The notes under the pieces are model-generated. The model ran no database searches and was not told the DNA's origin. It was given only the letters and a program-made list of their open reading frames with translations. From contig JAPDOI010000154.1 in assembly GCA_029168955.1 (NCBI GenBank), positions 871,001 through 935,000 of the forward strand: a stretch of DNA of 64,000 nt, in the 5' to 3' direction. Below, piece after piece: positions 9,810 to 20,439 of the stretch. This DNA is from Aplectana chamaeleonis (Eukaryota > Nematoda > Chromadorea > Rhabditida > Cosmocercidae). The position numbers were made by a program, and so were the translations under genes. Positions within the stretch are counted from its first letter, which is position 1. The number at the start of each line of letters is the position of its first letter.

Positions 9810-10020
9810 GCGCAGCTCTTCAGGGGGGCAACCCTCCGGGCACCGGCGCTTGCCCCCCCCCCAATCGGGGGGCTACCGAAGGAGTGACTATTTGGCTTGA
9901 TCGGAGCCCCCCGTCACTGCTCTGAAGCCCCCCTGTCACTGCCCTGAAGCCCCCCTGTCACTGCCTTGAAGACCCCTGTCACTGCCTTGAGGTCCCCGTC
10001 ACTGCCCTGGAGCCATGACG
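9810..10020. repeat. GC-rich minisatellite, ~22-bp unit
   Basis: About five copies of a unit reading CCCCCTGTCACTGCCCTGAAG run from 9905 to 10017, with small variants (GCCTTGAAGACC, GCCTTGAGGTCC). A G/C-rich segment with runs of C and G (9818-9880) precedes it. A related C-run region lies at 10335-10450. Confidence 0.7.
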
Positions 10021-10219
10021 TCACGGCTCCGGAGCAGTGACGTCACTCTCCCCGGAAAGCGTCTCCGCTTTCCTCCAAAAATATCCCTTTCTGACAGTGC
10101 CGTCCAGGGCAGGCCCTGTTGGGCCGAATGCGGCTCTCCATGAGGTGAGGAGCCTTTTATACCGGTCGAGCACGTGATAGATCACAGGAGAAATCACGTC
10201 AAATCGGGACAAAGCTCGA

Positions 10220-11730
10220 CGTGAATGACTATGCGTGCGTTTGGCCTACTATGCCTTCTCTGGCCTCTATTGTCGTAAACTACCTTCTACGACTTCTTCC
10301 CATCTTTTTCCCCTCTCTTCCTCTGGGGGCAAGCGCCGGAGAAGAGCAGGGCCTCCCTGAAGCCCCTCGGGGGAGGCTCTGCGCTGCCGCTCCCCCAAGT
10401 CGAAACGGGGCTCTATTGTCGGGCGCTTCCCCCCCCCCCCCGGGGTGTCTGAGAGCCTTGCTTCGACCGGCTCAAAATGAGCGGCCTAGGTATAATTGGT
10501 TCTATTGTGACTAGTCAATCATATTTACAATTAGGGCAGTGGCCTGTTTAGTGGAGCTGTTCAGAGAAGGGTAAAACCAAGGTCCTGTACGGGGTTACAG
10601 CCTAGACTACTCCAGCAGTCAGCTCAGGAGTCCGCATACGCATCACGCCTCAGCATCGATTACGTAAAGGTACTCATTAACTCGGATCTAAATTTCCATG
10701 GATCTGCGCTAGCGTATACGGTGCTCGCTCCATCTCCTCATTCCTTGCGCCGCCTTTTTCCCCTTTTCTGTGCTCAGTTTCCCAAGCGGACTGTGAGAAA
10801 CTCGGTTTGATATTTAAAATATGTCATCAGCTAACGTGTCTCGTTCAGGCTTATCTACATAGTGTCGGTTTTTGTTACCTCTTATCAATACTCCAATTTT
10901 TTCACTGGTTGTATAGAGCGGGTCGCGAGCACAGTTCATTGAACAGCGAGTATAAATATCAGTAGAGACGTTTGGAAGATCATATCAGCATATAAGGCTC
11001 ACAATCTCACCAAAAGTTTGACTTGGCTTTTTAGAGCTACCCCTAAAAGGTGGCCTCAAGTCACTCTTCCAGGAACCCTCTAATTTTGAGACGGGAGCCC
11101 TCAGGGGTGGGGCATGGATCCAGTAGAGTGTGCGAAGCTCAAAAGGAGAGGGCATTTTGTGGATGCGGAAAAAGTGCGGGAGTTCGCGACGCGCTACTCT
11201 CCCACCGATGAAGGGCGCGAGGGTTTGCCGCCGAATTATGGCGAGCACGTAGCGAGCTCATGATGAGCGCCCGCGACCATTTGACTGAATCACTGCGAAG
11301 GTTGCGCGGCCAAATACGCGCTACAAATACAATTGTTGAACGCCATAGGTGCCAATCCGTGCACAGGTGCACAACGTCGCCCGTAGAAATTCGAATTTCG
11401 TGCTGTGCCTCGTCAAACATCTGTGACGTGCAAAGGCACGGATAAAAAAACAGTTCTAGAGCATACAGAGACATTTTTTACAGAAAATAGAAGCAAAAGT
11501 ATTATTGTCAACTAAATGTGAACAATAGAGCTAGCGAAAGGCCAAATCGAAGACTAGCAGTCATTGCCTGAATAGCAGTTTCCAGCCAGCTGATGATCTC
11601 CACCAGCGAAAAAAAGCGACCGATTTTAGATTACTAATTCCACTCCAAATGGGGCTCTTTTTCATGGTTTCTTTGTATGGATCGCACTACAGCAAGTTAA
11701 AAGAGAATTTTACTAAGGGAAATTCGAAAA
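10220..11730. other. No gene recognised; GC-rich at its left end
   Basis: 10320-10455 is very GC-rich, with a 14-base C run near 10430. The rest is mixed unique sequence. A minus-strand open frame (11139-11474) and others have no domain or splice support, and no further ZP exon was found. Confidence 0.4.
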
Positions 11731-11734
11731 CCTC

Positions 11735-12612
11735 TATCTCGTCCTGTTCGCGACGAATATCATATTCGAGTTCCTCACTCAAAAATAGGGTTGTTTGGTC
11801 GTGAGCTATCGAATAGTGAAGAAACAGCGCGGAAAGGCGCTCAAAGTAAGCTTTCTAACGTTAAGGGTGTAGACGAGTTTATGGCCCTGCTAGTTTCCGC
11901 AAACGCGCTCAAACCGCGAAATGTGCGCGAATCGATCAGGCTGGACGAGGCGGAGTCTCTTGGCGATTTGTCATCAAAAACGTCGGCGCCGCCACAAGCC
12001 TCGTCAGAACGGAGCGGGGCGGGCTAAGGCAGCGTCCATACGTGGCGAGAGCGGGCGCTCCCGCTGTTGTGCGCCTCTCGACGCCCTCAACGCTGCCCGC
12101 AATTTAACACAGGCAAACACCCCTGCCTTCGTGTTCATTCGATTGAAAACGTTTGATCGGGTGATCAATCGCTCAAATCGTCGCGACGGCTGATGATTTC
12201 CCACGGTTTTCAACGTCCGTGGTGGGATTATGAAAACTAGGGGAGTGGTTTTGATGCAGGTTTAATGCCACCTGCTTTAGTGATGGAGCAGTAAGCTTGA
12301 AACTTGCTGCTTGCGTCGTGGCGCTGGCGCTTAGCGCGCGAGAGCGAGCGCGCGAGAAGGAGCGCCTGTGAGCGTCTAGCGAATCGTGTGCCCACGATGA
12401 CCATCGATTTTGCGTAATCGCACGCTCTCGCCACGTATGGACGGAGCCTAAGAGCAGGCGCACAGGGCTAACGAACTCTTCACTTCGGCGTGGTTTTTAT
12501 CAATTCTTGGCCCGTTTTCGATGCTTTCCGACCTTATCCCCTACAGCATCTGCCAGCGTAGTAATACACACTGAAAACTCAAAACGAGATTTATCGTGAA
12601 CACTGTCTTTAA
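11735..12612 (+). mobile_element. TTAA-family element (longer subfamily) interrupted by a nested MITE
   Basis: This matches 18204-18678 along its length: ATATCATATTCGAGTTC, CTAGTTTCCGCAA, GTGCGCGAATCGATCAGGCT, CGTCAGAACGGAGCGGGGCG, and the right end CGAGATTTATCGTGAACACT followed by GTCT and TTAA. The left terminus has diverged. The copy is about 400 bp longer than its partner because of the insertion at 12028-12448. Confidence 0.75.
12028..12448 (+). mobile_element. Nested Harbinger-like MITE with TAA target-site duplication
   Basis: A 421-bp element with ~26-bp terminal inverted repeats: GGC-two variable bases-CGTCCATACGTGGCGAGAGCG at the left and its reverse complement at the right. It is flanked on both sides by TAA (12025-12027 and 12449-12451). 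The related copy at 18.5 kb lacks it (GGGCGGGCTTAGCAGG), so the empty site is visible. A 3-bp TAA/TTA duplication is characteristic of PIF/Harbinger elements. No transposase inside. Confidence 0.88.
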
Positions 12613-12689
12613 GTAGACGTCATATTGTTAGGAATAGTTGATGTGAATCTTTATAGCCTATCTCCTCACTTTGAGCTGGTCGAAGTTGA

Positions 12690-12800
12690 GCTTATCGAAT
12701 TTGTCATGTCAAAATCTCCTTATCAGTGATGTGTTTTGCCATGACCGACCGCTCCGCTGCTTGCTCTGTCCGACTCATCTCAGCAAGCTAGGCTTTACCT
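12690..12800 (-). repeat. Dispersed repeat, inverted partner of 9690-9790
   Basis: TTGTCATGTCAAAATCTCC and CATGACCGACCGCTCCGCTG are the reverse complement of the block at 9690-9790. This accounts for the first half of a short open frame at 12671-12922. Confidence 0.6.
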
Positions 12801-14030
12801 GTGTGGTATCGAAAGAACACGCGAAAGCGGAGGGGATGAAATACTTTTGTGAAAATATAGAAATACAAGGAGAGTTTGAGAAGAAGGTGAGTCCAGTCAG
12901 CTGGTCGCAGTACCCTATGTAGTAGACCCATGCTTTGACTCGTGAAGCGAATGCGACCGCACGCTCTGGCTGCTTGGTATTCTGCAACCAGGACTATCAC
13001 CCATGGATACGAATGCACTTTTATTAGGCACAACGAATGTATACAATTAGTATGCAACTAACATCACAATGCTCATGGGCGAAAAGCGAATTTCATCACA
13101 TATTTACTCCTTTTTCAAAGCGCACTTCACAAGGCCCATAGCGGATCTCAAGAAACAGGCCACAATGGAGTGAAAGAGTGGGGCACCAGACACGCCACCG
13201 GTTCTGAAGTGTACTACGAGAAGCTCGCTCCGAAAAGGGGTGTAACAACAGGTCGATATTACGTCAACTTCAACCTCATCGTCAACCTCATCTCAAAATT
13301 AAATCTTAACCTTGCGATAATTTCTGAACAAGATCATAATATGGGTGAAATCGCTCATATCGCTCGTATCGAAGAATGTATGAGCGGGTCGTGTCTGCGG
13401 GTTCCGCTGCAAGTGTAGATGCCAAAAATGAAGTTGACGTGTAGGAGTACAAGTCTGAGAAGTTGAGAGCCAAGCAACAGGAATTTTCATCAAATGATAT
13501 CTTTGCTCGGAATAGTAATTCAGAGATGTTTGCCGACCGTCACAGTAGGGTGTCGGCATTGGCCAGTGCAGTGCTTCAGTGAGCAACTACATAGGGCTCA
13601 ATGCGCTAGTGTATGTATGATCAGCTACTTTGAAAATTGTGTAATACCGGCGACGACTACCCTGCTGATGTCTGGCTGCCACAGCTGAAAACTATGCCAT
13701 CTATGAGGGTTTCAGCAGTGAGACCAGAAAGAGTGGGAGAACGCAGATCGAATGACACGAAATCCAACTGCTTGCCAATCTAAACAGAGTAGAATCAAAC
13801 AGGAAATCAAATCGACAGAAACTCTATAAAAGATCGTGAGAATTTGGTGTTTCTGGTTGGTTTTGGACTTGGAAGATCGGGGGATGACAGGTAAGCTAGG
13901 TTTTACAACAGGATACGGAGGTGTGAAACAAAAAATGGGTCGCAGCGAGTTGAAGCGAACCAGAATTCCTTCATTTAAAGAGATTAAATATCGTTTTTGT
14001 TACCATAATTCCACAATCGCATAGAGTCCG
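12800..14030. other. No gene recognised
   Basis: Short open frames only. The frame ending at 12890 (FCENIEIQGEFEKK followed by GTGAGT) could be an exon, but its acceptor side runs into repeat DNA, so I do not call it. Confidence 0.35.
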
Positions 14031-14036
14031 CGTTAC

Positions 14037-14190
14037 CAATTAAGTCCAGTGATGGACTACGGCGGTAGATGGCCGCGCGCGATAGAAATTCCGTTAGTCA
14101 GTGAAGCCGCAAAACGCTGCACGGCCAGCCGCAATGATCGTGCTTGGTCCATTCACTGGACTAAATATGATACGGAGACCATACCTTCAC
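14037..14190 (-). repeat. Dispersed repeat, inverted partner of 6824-6976
   Basis: AAGTCCAGTGATGGACTACG at the left and CATTCACTGGACTAAATATG at the right are inverted ends. The centre contains GCACGGCCAGCCGCAATGAT. The reverse complement follows the block order of 6824-6976, including the outer GTATGGTCTCC. Confidence 0.65.
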
Positions 14191-14690
14191 TGGAAATGAA
14201 ACCTTTGGGGTAGAGCAGCAATGCCTAGTGGGGTAACAATGCTTTTCAGACTGTGGGAAGGCAGCAAGAAACATACTGAAAATGACATAGTGGCCAAGTG
14301 GGTCGTCCAAACCGACAGTGTACCACGAGACAGGGAAGTCAGGCGGACGTTGTCCAGCTGGACAACGGGGGAACGTTCAAATTCGGGGCCAAAACTAAAC
14401 AAAATCGGGGGTGTATTCAGTCGCGTTTCTTCTGTAAGGAAAACACGTCTTGGAACGAGGGTTTCGGACGTGGATGTCTCTCATATTGTAGTAGCAACAA
14501 AAGATAAGGGAGAACAATCGTACATCACCACAACAGTACATGTGAGGAAAGTATCCATACATAACTATCTAATAGGCATATTTTAGGCAGTATTCACATT
14601 TTCAGCACATAGAACAAACTTTTAGACAAGTTACATTCATTTATCGGGACTACTACCGCTTTCGCTTTTCACTTCGAAAATTGGACAACG

Positions 14691-14973
14691 TACTGTGCTT
14701 ATCTGGGCCAAATTCCGGTCCGCAATTGCGTCTCGACACGCTTTGCGGCCGCACGCGCTGGAGTCAGTCGAGTTTCCAGCGCCAAAGCTGTTTCGATATG
14801 GCTTTTTTATACAGTTTTCTCCACTTTTGTTTATTTTCCAGTTTCCAAAACCCACCTAGAGTCAAGAAATCGGTCGCGGCGGCGCTGGAAACTCTTCCAA
14901 CTCGAATGCGCGCGGCCGCAAAGCGTATCGAGACGCAATTGCGGACCGGAATTTGGCCCAGAGAAGCACAGTA
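14691..14973. mobile_element. TA-flanked foldback MITE, copy 1
   Basis: Long inverted repeats begin CTGTGCTTATCTGGGCCAAA and continue TTCCGGTCCGCAATTGCGTC; the right arm ends GCCCAGAGAAGCACAG. TA lies immediately outside both ends, as expected for a Tc1/mariner-type target duplication. The short centre contains TTTTTTATACAGTTTTC. The same element, including that centre, is at 48263-48536. Confidence 0.85.
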
Positions 14974-15118
14974 TGTTCCCTCACTAAAATTTCAGACTTT
15001 CGAAATTCTCAAAAAAAAACTCAGATTCTCCGTGAAGTTCCCTACAAACATCACTCCAATTACCTCAAAATTACGAGGAAAATCGCCTAAAACCCGTTTT
15101 CTCGTTGTCCAATACCAT

Positions 15119-15640
15119 TGTTCAGAACCGCGCCTTCGGCCGAAATCGGACAACGAAGGCTTTGCCTTTGAAAGGGCAGCCTTGAGTTCCCAAAGGTACT
15201 ATTTCCATCCTAAGCCTATCCTCTATAAACTGCGGTGAGATCGCCCAGAAACTCCGCAATTCAAGGCACTTAAGAGCAAGATTCCAAATTGCATTGCCGC
15301 GAGCCGCCGAAAAACACTGTGCTCCAAAGCCCGAAAGGGCTATGTGCGCAGAGGAAACCGCAAAACCATCGCCTGTGGTACTCCTCCCCCACCCGCGCTC
15401 GCACCCCTTCTGGTTGAACAATACTGATTGAGAATCGAACATTTTTGAACCTGTGAAGGTTTACGCACTCCACACAAGGGTTCCACCTCCCGGAGGGTCT
15501 CGATGCACGCCTAGTTGAAAGTTTCTTATTCGTTAGAATGAAGAGGAATGTGAAGAATTCTGCTGGTAAACAGCTATTTGATAGTGCTATCAATTGTTCT
15601 CACAGAAACTCCATCAAAATGCGTCGATTTTTTATAGTGT
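15119..15640. other. No gene recognised
   Basis: GC-richer sequence with small hairpins (GCGCCTTCGGCCG; AGCCCGAAAGGGCT; CCTCCCGGAGG). I compared it with U1, U2, U4, U5, U6 and SL RNA sequences from memory and saw no match. Confidence 0.35.
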
Positions 15641-15726
15641 ATCTTGTGAGGTGATCTGTGCCAGAATTTTAATTACTTCTCTCAATACAGATGTTATTGC
15701 TCTATAGCGAAGAGCAAGTCAAAACT

Positions 15727-16225
15727 ACAATACCGCCGCTATCCAAGGGAAAAATGGGCGAAATGGGCAAAGTGCAGCAAAATCAAGCGTCTTTCGACCA
15801 CAACTCGCCTCAAAGTGCTCCGTTTTCAATTTGGAAAGGACCAAAATGTCCACCGTGGCATAATCTATCTAACTATCTAAGATAAAACCGGAAATGTTCT
15901 ACGAAAACGCTTCATTAATATGCAATTAGTTATGAATTTGATAATGTTATCACAAGATAACGGGCCTATTCGATCAAAAAACAACCGTACGCGATCTCTA
16001 GCATGGTAAAAATGGAAATGTATTTCGTCCCTAAAAGTGATGTTGCTCCTAATTTCGCAGGATATGTTCGCATGATTGACAAGACCACGACATGCTGTAC
16101 ATTTCGGTGTTTTCTGAAATTGAAAGCGGATCACTTTGAGGCGAGTTGTGGCCGATAGACGCTTTAGTTGCCCACTTTGCCCATTTCTGCCCATTTTTTC
16201 CTTGGATATGGCGGTATCGTACACT
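15727..16225. mobile_element. Foldback element with ~150-bp arms
   Basis: The left arm (15727-15870: ATACCGCCGCTATCCAAGGG; AAAATGGGCGAAATGGGCAA; CACAACTCGCCTCAAAGTG) is repeated inverted at 16075-16225. About 200 bp of unrelated AT-rich sequence separates the arms. Opposite-strand frames give similar peptides because of the mirror symmetry. Confidence 0.75.
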
Positions 16226-16685
16226 CCCTGAGGTCATCTGTCGGATAGGAGTGCACTGATTATTTTTAAAAATTTAGGTTGAAACAATACTTTTTTCTGA
16301 AATTCTCTGACCGCAAAAAATTGTAACATTTCTTTCGGAACCTGGGGGACGCAACAGTTTCGGACATTTTTCAGAAAATTTGATCTCCAAGTGGGGGACG
16401 TAGCTGACAACGGTCTGCCTGGCCTTGCCACGGGATCTCCCAATGAATAACCGTAGGGGTCGCCCTTCGCAGACCGCGGGAAGGTGATTATAATCGGTAT
16501 ACCGGTTCGCCTGAGAAAGGACAAAGGAGTGCCTCACATTCGTATGAGGTGGAGTTTCTAGTGGATTAGGACAGAATTTGGGCGATTTACGAATACGTGG
16601 TTGTTGTGCCGGATCCGACCAGAGTTACTGTTTGAGTAAGTAATTGCTTCTCAGGAGGTATCTGCTGAGGACTTGGAAAATTCAC

Positions 16686-16798
16686 CTCTATAGTGCCAAC
16701 AGCCTCTCAATAGCCAGTGACCGAGCTCCCCAATAGTGGCGCAGTGGAGGAGTCGGGTAGCAGAAAGGGCTCCTACATCTGCGGGAATTGTGATGCAT
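16686..16798 (-). pseudogene. HutF-like gene exon 6, compensating frame breaks
   Basis: After acceptor ACTTTCCAG the frame must move +1 to read TIPADVGALSATRLLHCATI, then -1 at a run of G (TTGGGGAGC) to continue GARSLAIERLL. The donor GTGAATT follows. A lost G in a G run is a typical sequencing or replication error. Confidence 0.6.
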
Positions 16799-16858
16799 CT
16801 GGAAAGTTTCTAGTGGTTCTCAAATGGATCCTGTCATGACATACAACTAAACGAAAAC

Positions 16859-16978
16859 CAGCTGAGAATAGCATGCCCATCGCATCTCTTCTAAGAATCC
16901 GATGCGGTTATTGCAATCTGTGCCGGAACTGATGTTTTGACCATCAATTACGTGAGGAATGCCGTCTCCCCAGGTATC
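16859..16978 (-). CDS. HutF-like gene exon 5
   Basis: 120 nt (40 codons) after TTGATTTTTAG. It reads DTWGDGIPHVIDGQNIS, SGTDCNNRIGFLEEM and RWACYSQL. GDGI, the SGTD aspartate and EEMRW align with the LGDGIF, GSDS and EELRW blocks of HutF. The entry phase (0) does not match the exit phase of exon 4 (2), so one or two bases seem to be missing or extra. Confidence 0.75.
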
Positions 16979-17080
16979 CTAAAAATCAAATTTCCTTAAT
17001 TTATGACCGGAGTGGTGTTTTTGAGCCGTGCACCTGTTGTAATTGCGGAACAGGTAGGATTTTGAAGTAGACAAACCTAC

Positions 17081-17218
17081 CTCGGTACAAGGGCAATGAC
17101 GACATTTGCGCCGTGCTGAGTGAGTTTCTGTACGTTCTGCAGTGGTGTGTAGGTGGCATGAATCGCAGAGAAAAGGGGACCGATTCTGAGATTCTCGAGT
17201 AGAACATCTGGAAGGACT
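17081..17218 (-). CDS. HutF-like gene exon 4
   Basis: 138 nt from acceptor GAAATTCCAG to donor GTAGGT, phase-compatible with exon 3. It reads VLPDVLLENLRIGPLFSAI, HATYTPLQNVQKLTQHG and ANVVIALVPR. The HAT motif is a conserved family block. Confidence 0.78.
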
Positions 17219-17861
17219 CTGGAATTTCGGTCATCTTATGCGGAACACTCAGTCCAGAAGATGTCCAGAACAACCCCCGTCCCCACCCCCCAGTTTTGCT
17301 TTAGTTTTGATCGATGTATGCTTTGAGGGGACGGCTGTTCTAGGCTTGTTTTTTTTTTTCGCATCGAAGCCTTGCAGTAGAAATTTGAATCGAGAGACAA
17401 GGGAGAATCGAGCTGAAATTGACGTTCATGAAGCGTTTAGTTTGTATTTAGCTCGAAACCTGTTTCAAAGTAACGTGGTCGTTGGTTTTCACGCGAGGAT
17501 GGTACTTATGATCTGTTAATGTAAATAACTTTTTCATAGAAACTGGATCTTTCTACTTCTAAATCTGTGATGCTGGAGAGTTTTCGCTTATATGGCGAAC
17601 TTGTTTGCTGACCAGGCTGACCAGCCAACTTTTTGCAAGGGTACATGAGGCCAACTCGCTCACCTCGGAAGTTTGTATTTGGTGAAGTGGCCACACCCTC
17701 GCCTGCTTCAACCCTTTTTCCAAGGCATTGACTACTCAATGACCAGTTGCGATCCGAAATTCTCATTTACATAGACAAATCAGCAACGATACTACCGCAA
17801 GCTACTCCGCTTTTTCTTACGCCCCGTTTATCTTAACTATTTATTGTTGAAATTAACCTAC

Positions 17862-18005
17862 TCTCCGGTCTCCCAGAAATCGTGTATGCAGTCCTCAATC
17901 TCTTTCTGGTTGCTCTTCAAGGTGGATGTGGAACGCGAGGTTCCTCTCAGTGGCAAACTCGTATAGTTTTGATGTTGCTGAAGCTGACAGCCCGGGCAGA
18001 GTGAG
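17862..18005 (-). pseudogene. HutF-like gene exon 3, two frame breaks
   Basis: 144 nt between CAGTTCAG and GTAGGT. It begins HSARAVS in the expected phase, shifts by +1, reads SKLYEFATERNLAFHIHLEE then QP, shifts by +1 again, and reads KEIEDCIHDFWETG. The length is two bases more than a clean exon would need, which matches the two shifts. Confidence 0.7.
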
Positions 18006-18203
18006 CTGAACTGATATATAATTTTGACGTAAGCTATATTCAGTAGTCTTGTTAACCCTGTCACGGCTATTATGCTCAACCTACAGAAAACTCTTGAATA
18101 CTTTTCGTGCTCAATACCACAGACGACATTAATGGCATGGTACGCGCAGATAAAACCGTGATTTATTTTTTCAAACTCTTGTGAAACATCAATTTGTTAA
18201 CAC

Positions 18204-18678
18204 TTAAAGACATTGTTCTCAATGAATATCACATTCGAGTTCGACTCAAAATGGGCTTGCTTCGGCTGTGGGTTAACGTATAGTGAAGAAAGAACGAAGA
18301 AAACCTTCAGAATGAGCTGAAATAATGGTTTCTAACGTACGTACAGGTTCAGGGCGCAGACGAGTTTACGCGCCATGCTAGTTTCCGCAAGCGCGCGCTA
18401 ATGACAAAATGTGCGATTATCGATCAGGCTGTACGTGACGGAGTTGCTGGGCAATTAGCCATCGAAAACGTCCGTGGCGCCACAAGCTCGTCAGAACAGT
18501 GGGCCGGGCGGGCTTAGCAGGTGATTTTGGGCTTACGAAATCTATACTTCGCTGCGGCTTTTATCGGTTTCTGAACCGTTTTCGCTGCTTTCTTTGACCA
18601 TATGCCCTCAAGCATCTGCCAGCATAGCGTTTCATACTAAAACTCGAAAACGAGATTTATCGTGAACCCTGCATTTAA
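18204..18678 (+). mobile_element. TTAA-family element (longer subfamily), empty-site copy, in HutF-like intron
   Basis: The left end is TTAA then AGACATTGTTCTCAATGAAT; the right end is CGAGATTTATCGTGAACCCT, then GCA and TTTAA. The interior matches 11735-12612 but lacks its nested insertion. It lies in the long intron between 18005 and 19168 of the HutF-like gene. Confidence 0.75.
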
Positions 18679-19084
18679 GAGACCGCGCGCTTCACGGAGA
18701 ATAAATTCATTGGGTTTTAAAACTGGAATTTTCGTTGTGAATGGACACGTTAAAAAATTGCCGTGCCTCATGTGTGCCCGCCAGTAATATAAGTTCTTTG
18801 TATTACGAGTCTTCCACTTCCAGCGCTTTTTGAAGAAACGACGAAAATCGAGTTCATGGCGTGGAGGCGGGTGCAGTGTGGCCCCGCGGGCTTTCAGGTG
18901 CCCGGCTCCCCACCCCGTCCACCCACAGTGCATATCAGACATCTCGATTTACGGTCGGTATTGATGGTACACATTTCATCGCGTCGCTCGTCGCTGGAAG
19001 TGTGATTCTGGCCTAAGACTGCTAATAACTCTGGTAAGGATAAACTACTAATCATAAAAGCTACGCGGAAGAAGTTAAGTTCAG

Positions 19085-19160
19085 ATTTTATAAAATTCTA
19101 AGTGATCACAAGGCCTAGGCAAAACCAAACTTCTCCAGCCGTTCGCGGCTGGAGCGATAG
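19085..19160 (+). mobile_element. Hairpin element terminus in HutF-like intron
   Basis: ATTCTAAGTGATCACAAGG, CAAAACCAAACTTCTCCAGC and the hairpin CTCCAGCCG-TTCG-CGGCTGGAG followed by CGAT match the end of the satellite-flanking domain. The splice donor of the neighbouring exon begins 7 bp further right on the opposite strand. Confidence 0.75.
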
Positions 19161-19167
19161 TGCTCAC

Positions 19168-19309
19168 CGGCCACAGCGATCGTCACTGTTTGACTGGTGC
19201 ACTTCAGTAGCTCAGTGAGGTTCTCGATGAATTCCTGTAGACTGGAAACGAATCGTTCTTGCACTGGGTGTAGAGGAGGATGATCAAATCCGGCAAATTC
19301 GTAGAAGGT
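19168..19309 (-). CDS. HutF-like gene exon 2 of those visible
   Basis: 142 nt, phase-compatible with the previous exon across a 59-nt intron (acceptor CTATTTAAG, unusual). It reads TFYEFAGFDHPPLHPVQERF, then VSSLQEFIENLTELLKC and TSQTVTIAVA, and the donor is GTGAGC. The 3' end of a hairpin element lies directly downstream in the intron. Confidence 0.8.
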
Positions 19310-19368
19310 CTTAAATAGTGTTCACTCTTACTATGTGCAATCCAGCAGATGTAACATAGAATCACAAC

Positions 19369-19522
19369 CTGTATTAGGGTGATGCGGATGCCAGAGTCAC
19401 GTGCTGCTCTCAGAACAGCTTCGTCCAGGTCAAATCGTCCTGTGCCATGATGGACGTAGTGAAATTCTCCCACGGTTGTTATTCCTGCCTCGAGCATCTT
19501 CTCGGAATGTGCTGAAGCAGTA
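19369..19522 (-). CDS. HutF-like gene exon 1 of those visible
   Basis: 154 nt after acceptor GTTTTTCTTTCAG. It translates TASAHSEKMLEAG, ITTVGEFHYVHHGTGRFDLD and EAVLRAARDSGIRITLIQ, and the donor is GTTGTG. The GEFHYxHH motif is diagnostic of the HutF-like group. Frame intact. Confidence 0.85.
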
Positions 19523-19539
19523 CTGAAAGAAAAACACTT

Positions 19540-20430
19540 CTGGTGTCTGTTCACACTGAACCCTGTTTACAAAAAGATGCAAGCGAGGGTGTTCATCGGA
19601 AGGGTACATATCTACTTACCATCGGCATGAATACTAATGATCTTTGCGTTCCCCATCGTAGATTGGCGCAAACTCTGTGCACCTATGTTATAAGGGGTCT
19701 GCAGAGTTGCAGCGATCGGCGAGTGGTCGCCGAGCGTCAGCCTTGACTCGGCGACGAAAATGTTTCCGGACCATGGCTGTGCGTAATTACGAATTACGAA
19801 TTACGGGTGTTTTTGGCAATTTTTTCACGATTTAGGATCTACGAAATTTTGGCCCACAATCGTAACGAAACCAATCGTGAAAAAGCGGTTGAAAGAACAA
19901 TGCAAGTTCGCGGTCCAGAGCGAAGATAAATGTAGCACTTCTTTCACGTTCCTGATATTTGATCATTCTTTCCAATCTCATTTTTCGGTGAAACCTTGAT
20001 ATTCCCAGCCGAGCGTAGCCAACGTGACATGGCGAAATATAATTGTTGATAACGAGATCGCTTCTCACTCTGACCGACTCAAAAGACAGACCAGGCCAGT
20101 TAGCTGTCAAGTGGATTCCAGTGCAGCAGTAATCTATGTATTTCAAGTCTGAAGAAGGTGCAAAGCACCGAACGCTTACCAGAAGCAAAGTTTTGAGAAG
20201 GAGTTTTTTTTTGCGAATTTGGACACATTTTCGCGATAAACATTTTTGGAACTTTTGCAGATTGTTTGAAGCCTCACAATAAACATTTCGACTCAAAAGT
20301 GTTGAAGGGTTCCAACCTTTACTTGTCTCACACGCAAGCCAGGTCGGCGGAGCCGAGCTCTACAGTTATTCATCTGCATGGAATGCTCTCGCCCGTCATC
20401 ATGAACAAGATAGACTCAGACATATGGTAG
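19540..20430. other. No gene recognised
   Basis: Upstream exons of the HutF-like gene should lie here or further right. A segment at about 19618-19675 (minus) ends in a good donor GTAAGT after an open stretch containing GNAKIISIHAD, but its phase does not fit the next exon. A 154-codon minus frame at 19832-20296 shows no domain. ACGAATTACG repeats lie near 19787. Confidence 0.3.
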
Positions 20431-20439
20431 AGCTACCGC

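Larger units (their letters stand above)
16686..19522 (-). pseudogene. HutF-like formimidoylglutamate deiminase / amidohydrolase gene, frame-broken
   Basis: Six minus-strand exon blocks follow the order of the HutF-type amidohydrolase family, metal-dependent deaminases that remove ammonia from N-formimino-glutamate in histidine breakdown. In order: EKMLEAGITTVGEFHYVHHG; FYEFAGFDHPPLHPVQERFV; HSARAV, then FHIHLEEQP and KEIEDCIHDFW; IGPLFSAIHATYTPLQNVQK; GDGIPHVIDGQNISSGTDC, then FLEEMRWACYSQL; and ADVGALSATRLLHCATIGG. The family's histidine positions (HYVHH, HIH, IHAT) and the aspartate of SGTD are present. However, the 17862-18005 block needs two single-base shifts, the 17081/16978 junction is out of phase, and the last block needs one plus and one minus shift. 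It is either a decayed gene or a real gene hit by sequence errors. The N-terminal and final exons were not found. A guanine-deaminase-like relative is the alternative. Confidence 0.75.

Noticed and set aside
14221..14586. 121-codon and overlapping 69-codon (cysteine-rich) + frames as a small secreted protein
   Set aside because: Two frames compete over the same DNA, and neither has a signal peptide or a family cysteine pattern I recognise.
15300..15520. Small nuclear or spliced-leader RNA gene
   Set aside because: Several small hairpins, but no match to the U1, U2, U4, U5, U6 or nematode SL sequences I know.
19832..20296. 154-codon minus-strand frame as a gene
   Set aside because: No recognised motif, irregular composition and no splice support. 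It could be a repeat remnant, but I cannot show this.
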